Shown piece after piece: positions 8,231-16,976 of a stretch of 64,000 bases of DNA. The DNA is taken from the NCBI GenBank assembly GCA_022648165.1, contig JALCLX010000006.1, positions 124,001 through 188,000 on the forward strand, read 5' to 3'. Made by a program: the position numbers and the translations under genes. The number at the start of each line of letters is the position of its first letter. The stretch's first letter is position 1. Under the pieces are notes generated by a model. That model was not told the DNA's origin. It searched no databases and saw only the letters and a list, made by a program, of their open reading frames with translations. The DNA is from Ancrocorticia sp. GTDB taxonomy: Bacteria > Actinomycetota > Actinomycetes > Actinomycetales > Actinomycetaceae.

Positions 8231-10266
8231 TTCTCTTCCTTCCCCCCATCCGTCTGATTCGAATGCGTGTGCTCATCCAGCGTGTCCTTACGCGCCGCCG
8301 GTGACGCCTGCGATGCAGCGTGGGCCTCCAACGCGGAATTCACCCCTACTTCTCGGTGAACTACCTTGTAATACGCCGGATCATGCAGCAGGGTGCGATG
8401 CGGCCCGCGAGCCGCTTCGTGACCATCTCGTATGAAGATGACCTCGTCGCAGCGATCGAGTACCAGCGGTGACGTGGTGACAACCACGGTGGTTTTGCCT
8501 TCGCGTGCGCTGGCGAGGTGCGCTGCGATTCTGGCCTCAGTGTGCGAATCCACCGCGCTCGTGGGCTCTATCAGCACCGCTACTTCCGGCTGATGCGCTA
8601 ACGCGCGCGCCAAGGCCACACGTTGGCGCTGCCCGCCAGACAGGGACCGTCCGCGCTCCGCGATCTGCCCGTCTAGGCCACCTTCCACAGATGCGAGTAC
8701 ATCGTGTGCATCCGCCACCGCGAGTGCACGGCGTAGAGAAGGATCCACTGGTCGCTCACCCACGGGTTCACTGAACAGTGCACGGCCTTCACTACCCGGC
8801 CGTTTCACGTCCGCCACCTGCTCATACACCGTTCGTGCCTCGATGGGCGTGGCATCTGGCCCCAGAAGACCTGAGCGCAGCGTTCCAGTAAACAATTCTG
8901 CAACGGCCCCGGAAAGCACGACGTGCTCCCGAATCTCCTTAGCGGGGATTGCACGTGCATCCACACCGTCAATGTAGGTCATGTCGGCGTCGTCCACCCT
9001 GGTCAAACGTGTGGCAATACCGGATGAGACCCCAGGATCTGCATCAACCAAAGCAGTTATCTTCCCTCCGAATACTGTCACTCCTGTTGCGCCGTCCGTG
9101 AGTGATGCCGTCGCCCAATCGATTGCGGGACGATCCGGGTCAACGCCCTCGTCGCTCACAAGAGGTTCGGCAGCCATAATGCGCGAAATCTTCTTGGCAC
9201 CCACCCATCCGCGAGTGCCCATCTGGATCGCTTGGGTGATCGCACTAATCGGCATGGCAAGAAACGCTGTGTAGCCATAAAACGTAAATAGTTCGCCCGG
9301 AGTGAGCGCACCGCGATACGTCATCAGCAGGCCACCGCCAACAACAAGGGCGGTGAAAAGCGCTGGCCCAGCCGTTTGGATTGCGTTGAGCAATGCCATG
9401 GGCGTTGCCGCTTTGATGCCGGCGTCCATAACGTGATCGGATTGGCGTTGGTACTTCTGGTTGTACACGTCTTCGCCACCCACACCGCGCAAGACCCTCA
9501 GGCCCACAACTGCATCGGAAGCCAAAGCCGTTAGCTTTCCCTGCTCTTCGCGCCGCACGGCCAGTTTCTTTTGGAGCGGCTCTACGATCTGTGCGATTCC
9601 CACCAGGAGCAGCGGCATCCCGATAGCCACGAACAGCCCCAACGGCACTGACGTACGCACCATCAACACTGCAACCACAATGAATGCGATTGCCGATCCC
9701 AGCGCATCGGGGATGAAGGCTATTAACCCGCCAATCTTGTCCGCATCAGTTGTCACTGTTGCGACGATGTCGCCCGACGGAACATCACGAGAGACGTCCG
9801 TTCGCCTCCCGAACAGACGTCGCAACAAGCGCCTGATTGGATCCCACGCTCCATGCAACCACAGCATCACAATTATGGGTTCATTGATTGCCGAAATCGC
9901 CACAACGGCAATCAAGCCAAGCGTGATGAGAATGCCAGGCCACAGCGCTCCTGTTACGCCACGCTCCAAACCTGCGTCCAGCATCGTTCCAATGGACCAC
10001 GGCAGCAACGCCGTTGCCACAAAGTTGATGCTCGCAACGGTTGTTCCCAGTAACAAAAGCGCCCAATTCTTTGTAAAAACGTAGCGCATGATGCCGCGCG
10101 CACTGGTCGGAACCTGGCCCGGCTCACCTTGAGGTTCTCTCATGAAAGGCGGCCACCAACGCGGCGTTGGGCCAAGCCGCGCTGCGGAAAATTGTGAAGA
10201 TGAAGGTTCTTTTAACACGAATTTGCTTTCGAAGATCTGCTGAGTGGATACGGCGGAACAATCCAC
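8227..10266 (-). CDS. ABC exporter half-transporter with lost Walker A and intact LSGGQ
   Basis: A membrane domain of six segments (about 60-350) is followed by a nucleotide-binding domain (385-640). The signature LSGGQRQR (543-550) is perfect. The Walker A position reads LVDADPGVSSGIAT (407-420) with no lysine, and Walker B reads VAVLIEPTS, so the aspartate is replaced by I567 although E568 remains. Together with the partner gene this gives one complete and one dead composite ATP site. Two tandem GTG codons (10269, 10266) follow AGAGGG; the second has the better 5-base spacing, giving 679 residues. An internal ATG at 10143 is a weaker alternative. The roughly 55-residue N-terminal tail and a hydrophilic C-terminus are extra. 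Confidence 0.87.
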   Translation of the reverse strand: MDCSAVSTQQIFESKFVLKEPSSSQFSAARLGPTPRWWPPFMREPQGEPGQVPTSARGIMRYVFTKNWALLLLGTTVASINFVATALLPWSIGTMLDAGLERGVTGALWPGILITLGLIAVVAISAINEPIIVMLWLHGAWDPIRRLLRRLFGRRTDVSRDVPSGDIVATVTTDADKIGGLIAFIPDALGSAIAFIVVAVLMVRTSVPLGLFVAIGMPLLLVGIAQIVEPLQKKLAVRREEQGKLTALASDAVVGLRVLRGVGGEDVYNQKYQRQSDHVMDAGIKAATPMALLNAIQTAGPALFTALVVGGGLLMTYRGALTPGELFTFYGYTAFLAMPISAITQAIQMGTRGWVGAKKISRIMAAEPLVSDEGVDPDRPAIDWATASLTDGATGVTVFGGKITALVDADPGVSSGIATRLTRVDDADMTYIDGVDARAIPAKEIREHVVLSGAVAELFTGTLRSGLLGPDATPIEARTVYEQVADVKRPGSEGRALFSEPVGERPVDPSLRRALAVADAHDVLASVEGGLDGQIAERGRSLSGGQRQRVALARALAHQPEVAVLIEPTSAVDSHTEARIAAHLASAREGKTTVVVTTSPLVLDRCDEVIFIRDGHEAARGPHRTLLHDPAYYKVVHREVGVNSALEAHAASQASPAARKDTLDEHTHSNQTDGGKEEK

Positions 10267-10407
10267 CACTGCCCTCTAGCGATTGGATAGATGCTGCATA
10301 TGTGATGTGCCCGCTGCGCGGGCGCCGTCACTCAAAGCAGATAACCATGTACCGCAGACCTCAGTTCCCTCTATGTTGCGCGACCGTCTGTCATTCCACG
10401 CAATGAG

Positions 10408-10492
10408 TGCTCAAGGGGGGAGTTGAACCCCCACGCCCTCAACGGGCACACGGACCTGAACCGTGCGCGTCTGCCTATTCCGCCACTTGAGC
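10408..10492 (-). tRNA. tRNA-Leu(CAG)
   Basis: The reverse strand folds as an 85-base class II tRNA. The acceptor stem GCTCAAG/CTTGAGC has discriminator A. The anticodon loop TTCAGGT is closed by CACGG/CCGTG and gives anticodon CAG. A long variable arm (GCCCGTTGAGGGC) and a T arm with GGTTCAA follow. The CCA end is not encoded. Confidence 0.95.
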
Positions 10493-10628
10493 AAATGAAC
10501 TGCAATCATATCTCGAAAGAAATGCAGTTGCAGCGCCCTATAGCTTAGCTGGATTCGGCAGAGGTTTTCAAATGAACGCCATGTGGAGTACTCTTCCTTT
10601 GTCCCCGATTAGTTGATATAACAACTGT

Positions 10629-10696
10629 TGTTGCCACAACCGTTGGGCTTCTCCTGCGGCACGCAGAAGGATAGCGGCACGGCCGTTGTGGCAACA
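10629..10696 (+). repeat. Nested inverted repeat in a 5' leader
   Basis: TGTTGCCACAAC (10629-10640) pairs exactly with GTTGTGGCAACA (10685-10696), and a second imperfect hairpin (10648-10658 with 10662-10669) sits inside. The structure ends 35 bases before the membrane-protein start at 10732, so it could act in the message as an attenuator or binding site, or at the DNA level as an operator. Confidence 0.5.
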
Positions 10697-10731
10697 TTCC
10701 ACAATTTCACAATGATGAATGGAATGAACAC

Positions 10732-11304
10732 ATGCAAAAAGCCGTATACGGCGCACTTTCCAAAGTCTTTGCAATAGTCCTCCTGATAATCGGTATCGCA
10801 GCGATTGTCGGCGGTAATTACGCACACAGCTTTGTAACAGACCAACTGAGCCAAGAGAAAATCTCGATGCCCGATCAAGACAGCATCGACGCGCTCGATA
10901 ACGACGAGGCAGCCGCGGCGCTGACCCCTTACATTGGCCAGCAGATGACAACAGGACCGCAAGCTGAAGCGTTCGCGGATCACTACATCCACGAGCACAT
11001 GATGGCGGCTTCCGGTGGCAAGACATATGAAGAAGTCTCCGCAGAATACATCGCACTTTCGAAGGACGCCAACGCCGATCCCGACGAAGTTCAAAAGGCT
11101 GCGGATCTTCGCCAAACCATGTTCATGGGCGATTCCTTGCGCGGAATGCTTTTGAACGCCTACGGGTGGTGGCTAATCGGCACGATCGCCATTTATGTAG
11201 GTATCGGCGCTATCGTGGTTGGCGTAATTCTTGGCATTCTCGGTTGGGGGCCGCTGCGCACTAAGAAGGCTCCGAGTGTTGCAGCCGCCACCACAACTGC
11301 GTGA
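10732..11304 (+). CDS. Conserved actinobacterial membrane protein with two membrane segments
   Basis: The 190-residue protein has a membrane helix at about 11-31, an extracytoplasmic domain of about 110 residues rich in acidic and Ala residues (with ATGGKTYEE-like motif ASGGKTYEEVS), and a second long hydrophobic helix at about 145-172 ending in a basic tail. Related actinobacterial proteins often carry the misleading name aromatic ring-opening dioxygenase LigA; nothing here resembles a dioxygenase. Function is unknown. No strong ribosome site precedes the ATG. It is monocistronic, with a strong hairpin behind it. Confidence 0.7.
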   Translation: MQKAVYGALSKVFAIVLLIIGIAAIVGGNYAHSFVTDQLSQEKISMPDQDSIDALDNDEAAAALTPYIGQQMTTGPQAEAFADHYIHEHMMAASGGKTYEEVSAEYIALSKDANADPDEVQKAADLRQTMFMGDSLRGMLLNAYGWWLIGTIAIYVGIGAIVVGVILGILGWGPLRTKKAPSVAAATTTA

Positions 11305-11367
11305 CCTGGTTCCGCTGCTCTGTTTGATCACGACCGCACACTCGCGATTGAGCGAATGTCACGTGCT

Positions 11368-11406
11368 CTTGGCCGGGTTTGGTTGTCCAAACCCGGCCAA
11401 GCGTTT
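11368..11406 (+). terminator. Rho-independent terminator
   Basis: A perfect 15-pair stem (11368-11382 with 11387-11401) with a TTGT loop is followed by CGTTTCTTA. It closes the transcript of the membrane-protein gene ending at 11304. Confidence 0.75.
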
Positions 11407-11582
11407 CTTATCGCAGTTTCCCAGAATGTGAGTGCCGTCATCGGCAGTTTCCACTACTTCCAGAGATAACAGCTAAAATAGGGCCAAATTATTCGCACCA
11501 GCGCACTGGCGGCGGGTACGGCGCATTGGCCATCGATTGCGGTTTAGGCTAGTCGTGTATGCAACACGGCGAGGAGAGGGCA

Positions 11583-12281
11583 ATGGGAGCATTCGATAAG
11601 TTCGAACGGGGAGTGGAGAACGCCGTTGCTAACGCGTTTTCTCGCGCCTTCCGTTCAGAGTTGAAGCCCGTTGAGATCTCATCCGCTTTGAAAAAAGCAC
11701 TTGACGACGACGCGGCTTCGCTCAGCCGCGATCGCACCGTGAGTCCCAACGAATTTCACGTGTCCCTTGCCACATCGGATTTTGAGCGGATCAATCAGTG
11801 GGGCAAAGAGGCTCTTATCGATGAACTGAAAAAATCCGTGACCGATTATGCAAAAGAAGAAGATTACGCTTTTGTCGGTCCCATCGATATCTCAATGGAA
11901 CCGGATATGTCGCAGAAAGCCGGTACTGTCAAAGTCACCGCAACAACGAAACGCGGTGCCGTTGCGCCTGCAACATCGAATGATGCGAATACACAATACC
12001 CACTGCTCGAAGTTGATTCCGAACATTACCTCCTCACCGGTGCCGTGACGGTGATCGGCCGTGGTTCCGATTGCGATATTACGGTGGAAGATCCCGGCGT
12101 TTCACGAAAACATCTCGAATTGCGGGTCACGCGTGGCGGCGTCATCGCCACCGATCTTCATTCTACGAATGGGACGTTCGTCGAGGGGCACCGGATCTCC
12201 GCAGCAACGCTCGTCGATGGTAATACCATTACGATCGGTCGCACACATATACAATTCTGGTACTCCCCGGAGCCTGCATGA
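11583..12281 (+). CDS. fhaA: FhaA: DUF3662 plus FHA domain signalling protein
   Basis: The start ATG at 11583 is chosen because AGGAGAGG lies just upstream; an in-frame ATG at 11559 has no such site. Residues 1-120 are the DUF3662 domain (GAFDKFERGVENAV start). The last 90 or so residues are a forkhead-associated domain with the phosphothreonine-binding pattern RGSDCDITV, SRKHLEL and STNGTFVEG. FHA domains dock onto proteins phosphorylated by PknB. In mycobacteria FhaA binds the phosphorylated pseudokinase region of MviN, and a free form of that pseudokinase is encoded at 49260-51179 here. First gene of the fhaA-pknB operon. Confidence 0.92.
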   Translation: MGAFDKFERGVENAVANAFSRAFRSELKPVEISSALKKALDDDAASLSRDRTVSPNEFHVSLATSDFERINQWGKEALIDELKKSVTDYAKEEDYAFVGPIDISMEPDMSQKAGTVKVTATTKRGAVAPATSNDANTQYPLLEVDSEHYLLTGAVTVIGRGSDCDITVEDPGVSRKHLELRVTRGGVIATDLHSTNGTFVEGHRISAATLVDGNTITIGRTHIQFWYSPEPA

Positions 12282-12760
12282 GCGCCTTGGTCTTTACCCT
12301 GCTCCGATTTGGGTTCCTCGTGCTGCTGTGGGTCTTCGTTCTGGCGGTCGTGGTCACTCTGCGCCGCGATGTCCATGGCACGCAGATCCAGGATCGCAGG
12401 CCACGGCGGAACGCTCCGCCACCGTCGATCCCGGCATCGCGGCGAAAACAACCCCGCCAGCCAACCGAACGGCACGTCGTATTAGCGGTCACGGGAGGCC
12501 CGCTTGCCGGAACAGTTCTCCCTTTGGGCACAGCACCCATCATCATTGGGCGTTCGCCAGACAGCGCCCTGGTTCTTGACGATACATTTTCCTCATCGCG
12601 GCATGCCCGACTCTATGTCAGCGACGGTCAATGGTGGATTGAGGATCTGGATTCCACGAACGGTACATACATAGCTGGCCACAAAATTACCGCACCGACA
12701 CCCCTTTATCCTGGTCAGCAAATACAAATAGGAAAAACTACATTGGAGTTGCGCCAATGA
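12278..12760 (+). CDS. fhaB: FhaB: membrane-anchored FHA protein
   Basis: The 160-residue protein has one N-terminal membrane helix (about 4-27), a basic Pro/Arg-rich linker, and a C-terminal FHA domain with IIGRSPDSALVLDD, SRHARL and DSTNGTYI. It matches the short FhaB/FipA type, which helps recruit division and cell-wall proteins in response to PknB phosphorylation. ATG overlaps the fhaA stop by 4 bases and the stop overlaps pstP by 4 bases, indicating translational coupling. Confidence 0.92.
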   Translation: MSALVFTLLRFGFLVLLWVFVLAVVVTLRRDVHGTQIQDRRPRRNAPPPSIPASRRKQPRQPTERHVVLAVTGGPLAGTVLPLGTAPIIIGRSPDSALVLDDTFSSSRHARLYVSDGQWWIEDLDSTNGTYIAGHKITAPTPLYPGQQIQIGKTTLELRQ

Positions 12761-14043
12761 GTGTCCAGTTGCGTTTCGCCGCATTTTCAGATGTGGGCTT
12801 AGTCCGCCGAAACAATCAAGATGGTGCATATGCTTCGCCCACGCTATTAGCGCTAGCGGACGGAATGGGTGGGGCGGCCGCCGGCGACGTGGCTTCATCC
12901 GTGACGATTGCACACTTGGCAGCGATTGACAATGACGTCTACAGTGCCGACGACATGTTGCCCGTTCTTCGCAAGGCACTCAACGATGCACACGCCGATT
13001 TGGTTGCACGTTCACAGGCAGATCCCGCATTGCAGGGTTTAGGAACCACGTGTATCGCTATTCTCCATTCTGAGAGAAAACTGGCGATGGTCCACATCGG
13101 CGATTCGCGCGCGTACCTTCTGCGCGATGGCGTACTAACGCAGGTCACGAAAGATCACACACTCGTGCAATACCTCGTGGACCAGGGCCAACTCACCCCT
13201 GAAGAGGCCGAACACCACCCAAAACGGAATGTGATCATGCGGGCGCTTGGCGACCTACCAGGGCCAGTGGAATTGGACGAATCCGTAAGGGAGGCCGTTC
13301 CCGGAGATCGCTGGTTATTGAGTTCGGACGGATTATTTGGTGTGGTTGCGCGTGACACGATCGAACACACGCTTCGCGAATACCAGGACCTGGGAGAATG
13401 TGGAGAGCATCTCATCCGCCTCGCTCTGGCCGCCGGTGCCCCAGACAACGTGACGGTGGTTCTTTTCGACGTCGTCGACGATTCCGAACTGACAGATCAT
13501 CCCGTAAGCCAACAACCGATCGTCGTAGGTTCAGCAGCGATAGATTACGGCCGCCCAAGCCGCGGCGGCCATTCTTCGGCGGCACAGGCCGCAGAGTTGT
13601 TCCCACACGAACAGGCATCGCTAGCATCCGATTCCGGCGACGATGACGCTGCAACCGTTTCGCGCCGTCATCTCGCCCGCTTGGGAGTGCTGCTGGCCAT
13701 CGTGGCAGTATTGGCCGCCGTGGTCTTTGGCGGTTACCGCTGGACGCAAAATCAGTATTACGTTGCCAGTAGCCAAGGCTACGTGACTATTTTTCGCGGA
13801 ATCCCCTCGTCGCTGGGTTCGCTGCGGCTCTCTTCCGTGGTGGAGAAGACGGACCTGCGAGTGGACGATCTCACGCCGGTGGCACAAGATCTGCTGAAAT
13901 CTCCCACGATACGCGGTTCGCTGGCCGACGCACGCGAATTCGTTGACGTCAACCTCAAGAACCAGATCGCTGCACCCGCTACGCCGCAGCCTTCAACAAG
14001 CCCGGCGGCATCCGCATCGCCTTCGAAAGCATCAACGCCATGA
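12757..14043 (+). CDS. pstP: PP2C-type serine/threonine protein phosphatase
   Basis: Residues 1-240 carry the PP2C metal-binding motifs in order: NQDGAY, ADGMGGAAAGD, HIGDSRAYLLRDG, TKDHTLVQ, SSDGLFGVV and APDNVTVV. The enzyme removes phosphate from Ser/Thr on PknB and its targets and needs Mn or Mg. A membrane helix lies at about 305-328 (GVLLAIVAVLAAVVFGG), followed by about 100 residues outside the cell ending in a Ser/Pro/Ala-rich tail. This is the PstP layout. It sits in the coupled operon with 4-base overlaps on both sides. Confidence 0.95.
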   Translation: MSVQLRFAAFSDVGLVRRNNQDGAYASPTLLALADGMGGAAAGDVASSVTIAHLAAIDNDVYSADDMLPVLRKALNDAHADLVARSQADPALQGLGTTCIAILHSERKLAMVHIGDSRAYLLRDGVLTQVTKDHTLVQYLVDQGQLTPEEAEHHPKRNVIMRALGDLPGPVELDESVREAVPGDRWLLSSDGLFGVVARDTIEHTLREYQDLGECGEHLIRLALAAGAPDNVTVVLFDVVDDSELTDHPVSQQPIVVGSAAIDYGRPSRGGHSSAAQAAELFPHEQASLASDSGDDDAATVSRRHLARLGVLLAIVAVLAAVVFGGYRWTQNQYYVASSQGYVTIFRGIPSSLGSLRLSSVVEKTDLRVDDLTPVAQDLLKSPTIRGSLADAREFVDVNLKNQIAAPATPQPSTSPAASASPSKASTP

Positions 14044-15473
14044 GTGTGGTCACGCAGTCTCCCACCAGAACCGGCCGCTGGCCTGAACTGGGGCTCTCCG
14101 TTTTCGCTCTCGGCATCGGCTTCAGTGCATATGTCTTGGCCTACTGGGGCCTCGGATCCGATGGCATTCCGTCCACACTGCACATTTTGCTGCCAGCGGC
14201 ACTGGTTTTCATTCTGGCAGCCCACCTGGTCATTCGCCACTTTGCCCCCTATGCGGATCCTGTCTTGTTCCCTTCTGCCTTAGCGCTCAACGGCATCGGC
14301 CTGGCGATGATCTACCGCATCGGGGTCACAACCGGGGTGAACTCTGTGCGAAGCCAGTTGCTGCTCACTTTCGTAGGCATCGTACTCATGGTTCTCACCG
14401 TGGCGATTCTCCGAGATCATCGGCTGCTGCGCCGTTTCACCTGGACCTCGCTATTCGCTGGGATATTTCTTCTTCTATTGCCACTGGTTCCGGGCCTCGG
14501 CAGAAGCATGTATGGCGCCCGAATTTGGATCAACATCGCCGGGTTCTCTTTCCAACCGGCCGAGTTGGCGAAAGTCTTATTCGCCATCTTCTTTGCGGGG
14601 TATTTGGTTGCGGAACGCGACAACCTCTCTTTAGCGGGACCAAAAGTACTAGGAATCCGGCTTCCAAAGGCACGTCACATTATTCCGGTGCTGCTGGCAT
14701 GGGCCTTCTGTATGGGAGTGCTTGTCGTTGAGAAGGACTTTGGAACGGCCTTGCTCTTCTTTGGATTGTTCGTGGCAATGCTGTATGTGGCTACCGAACG
14801 TGTGTCATGGCTTATCATTGGCGCAATTCTCTCCGTAGCGGGAGTCGCGGCTATCGCCACTTCGGTACCGCACATTCAGGCGCGCTTCACAGTATGGCTC
14901 CATGCACTTGACCCTGATGTCTACAACGCGCAATACGGTTCATACCAGCTCGTTCAAGGCATGTTTGGCATGGCCTCTGGCGGGCTTTTCGGAACGGGCC
15001 TGGGCCAGGGTTATCCCACTAATTCTTTTGCCGCGGATTCTGACTTCATCTATGCGTCGCTTGCTGAAGAACTCGGCCTGACCGGTGTGGCAGCAATCTT
15101 GTGTATCTATCTCATCATCGTGATGCGCGGCCTGCGCATCGCCGCGAACGTGCGCGATGGATTCGGAAAACTGCTGGCCGCCGGCTTATCCTTCACCATC
15201 GCTTTACAGTGCTTTGTTATCATCGGTGGAGTTACGCGGCTGATCCCACTCACTGGCCTCGCACTGCCATTCTTGGCGCACGGCGGCTCGGCCCTCCTAA
15301 CGAACTGGATTATCATCGGGCTACTCCTGCGCATGTCGAACTCAATGCGGGCACCCGCACCGAAGAATCCTTTGCCTACACTGGATGCCCTGGCAAAGAT
15401 CCCCGAAGAAACCCCCGTGGCACAGCCATCTGAACAAGATGCGAAAGAAACAGAAGTGGTGCTACACGTATGA
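14040..15473 (+). CDS. rodA: FtsW/RodA/SpoVE-family peptidoglycan glycosyltransferase
   Basis: The 477-residue polytopic protein has about ten membrane helices and the SEDS motifs: RSMYGARIWIN, FQPAELAKV, LVVEKDFGTALLF and the long outer loop before GLFGTGLGQGYPTN. SEDS proteins polymerise lipid II into glycan strands together with a class B PBP. The gene is followed with a 4-base overlap by pbpA, its likely partner. The pair in the pknB cluster is the RodA/PbpA type rather than divisome FtsW, an assignment based on position. Confidence 0.93.
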   Translation: MSVVTQSPTRTGRWPELGLSVFALGIGFSAYVLAYWGLGSDGIPSTLHILLPAALVFILAAHLVIRHFAPYADPVLFPSALALNGIGLAMIYRIGVTTGVNSVRSQLLLTFVGIVLMVLTVAILRDHRLLRRFTWTSLFAGIFLLLLPLVPGLGRSMYGARIWINIAGFSFQPAELAKVLFAIFFAGYLVAERDNLSLAGPKVLGIRLPKARHIIPVLLAWAFCMGVLVVEKDFGTALLFFGLFVAMLYVATERVSWLIIGAILSVAGVAAIATSVPHIQARFTVWLHALDPDVYNAQYGSYQLVQGMFGMASGGLFGTGLGQGYPTNSFAADSDFIYASLAEELGLTGVAAILCIYLIIVMRGLRIAANVRDGFGKLLAAGLSFTIALQCFVIIGGVTRLIPLTGLALPFLAHGGSALLTNWIIIGLLLRMSNSMRAPAPKNPLPTLDALAKIPEETPVAQPSEQDAKETEVVLHV

Positions 15474-16921
15474 ATAAACCAATCAGACAGCTAGCCACAG
15501 TTGTGGTGATCATGTTCGTAGCACTCATGGCAGCCACAACCGGAATTCAATTCTTTCAGGCTGATAGCCTCAATGCGGATAGCCGCAACGTGCGCACGTT
15601 ATATCGCGAATTCGGGACGAATCGAGGCCCCATCATTGTTTCCGGCCAGTCCATTGCGAGTTCGAAATCTGTAGATGATCCCTACAAATTCCAGCGCGTT
15701 TATTCCAGCGATATTTATTCCAACGTCACGGGGTATTTTTCCGTGACCCACAACGCAATGACTGGGATCGAAAAGGCTATGAATTCCGTTCTTGGTGGGT
15801 CTGATTCGTCCCTGTTCCAGCAGCGAATCAATCAGCTGCTCACCGGACAAGAAGCAGAAGGTGGCGCCGTCGAACTCACCCTTGATGCCACAGTCCAACA
15901 GGCCGCCGTCACCGCAATGGATGGCAAAGAAGGCGCCGTCGTCGCACTGGATCCCACAACGGGTGCAATACTGGCCCAAGTTTCGCTCCCTACATATGAC
16001 GCGAATTCGATTGCAACTCACGATGCGGATGCAGCCAACACCGCCTGGGAAGAACTTTCCGCCGATTCGGAACAACCGCTAGCCGACAAAGCTGTCGCTG
16101 GCGATCAGTACGCGCCTGGATCCACCTTCAAAATGCTCACCGCGTCTGCGATGCTTGAAAACAACTCAGAACTGACACCAGACACGTTGATTGATGCCCC
16201 CACAAGCTGGACGCTGCCCGAATCGAATCACACAATTTTTAACCCTGGCAAAGCGGCATGTGGGGACGGATCAGGCAAGGCGACATTGAAACAAGCGTTC
16301 ATACAATCGTGCAATACTGCATTCGCGATTGGCGGTGTCAGTGTCGGGGCAGATGCCATGATCGAACAGGCAAAGAAGTTCGGATTTGGTGACACGATCA
16401 CAACCCCTCTTGCGGTAACGGCCTCTCGCTTCCCTGAACCGGCGAGCGATGCGGCACTTGCCATGGATTCCTTCGGCCAACAGGACATCATGGTGACTCC
16501 CATGCAAATGGCGATGATCGCAGCCGCGATTGCACACGACGGCACGCTGATGAAGCCGTATTTGGTAAAGCAGACTCTGACATCGGACCTCAAGCCTGTT
16601 GACGTTACGGAGCCCACCGTCTACTCCACACCCATCAGCGAAAAGACTGCCGAATACTTGAAAGAAATGATGGTCGCAGACGTCAAGGAAGGTACAGGAT
16701 GGCGGGCGGCAATTGACGGCATTGAAGTCGCAGGAAAGACAGGCACGGCGGAAATCGGGGATAACGGCGAACGTAATTCCTGGTTCGTGGCATTTGCCCC
16801 CGCCGATGATCCACAGATCGTTGTGGCGGTCCTCGTCCAAAACGACTCCGTCACCGGTGATGGTGGCTCAACCGCCGCACCTATTGCAAAACAGATTATC
16901 GAGGCAAAACTTGGCAAGTGA
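15470..16921 (+). CDS. pbpA: Class B penicillin-binding protein PbpA (transpeptidase)
   Basis: An N-terminal membrane helix (about 7-28) anchors the protein. A short pedestal follows, then the transpeptidase domain with the active-site motifs PGSTFKMLT (SxxK), SCN in QSCNTAF, and AGKTGTAEI (KTG). It cross-links peptidoglycan outside the membrane. Length (483 residues) is standard for actinobacterial PbpA. It is coupled to rodA by a 4-base overlap and ends 55 bases before pknB. Confidence 0.95.
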   Translation: MNKPIRQLATVVVIMFVALMAATTGIQFFQADSLNADSRNVRTLYREFGTNRGPIIVSGQSIASSKSVDDPYKFQRVYSSDIYSNVTGYFSVTHNAMTGIEKAMNSVLGGSDSSLFQQRINQLLTGQEAEGGAVELTLDATVQQAAVTAMDGKEGAVVALDPTTGAILAQVSLPTYDANSIATHDADAANTAWEELSADSEQPLADKAVAGDQYAPGSTFKMLTASAMLENNSELTPDTLIDAPTSWTLPESNHTIFNPGKAACGDGSGKATLKQAFIQSCNTAFAIGGVSVGADAMIEQAKKFGFGDTITTPLAVTASRFPEPASDAALAMDSFGQQDIMVTPMQMAMIAAAIAHDGTLMKPYLVKQTLTSDLKPVDVTEPTVYSTPISEKTAEYLKEMMVADVKEGTGWRAAIDGIEVAGKTGTAEIGDNGERNSWFVAFAPADDPQIVVAVLVQNDSVTGDGGSTAAPIAKQIIEAKLGK

Positions 16922-16976
16922 GGCGCTCTCCCGCCGCTTGCGGCACAATAAAGTGAGATGAGAAAGGTGACACAAC

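Noticed and set aside
10732-11304. Naming this protein a LigA-type ring-opening dioxygenase
   Set aside because: The name circulates for this family, but the protein is two membrane helices around a small outer domain without metal-binding residues.
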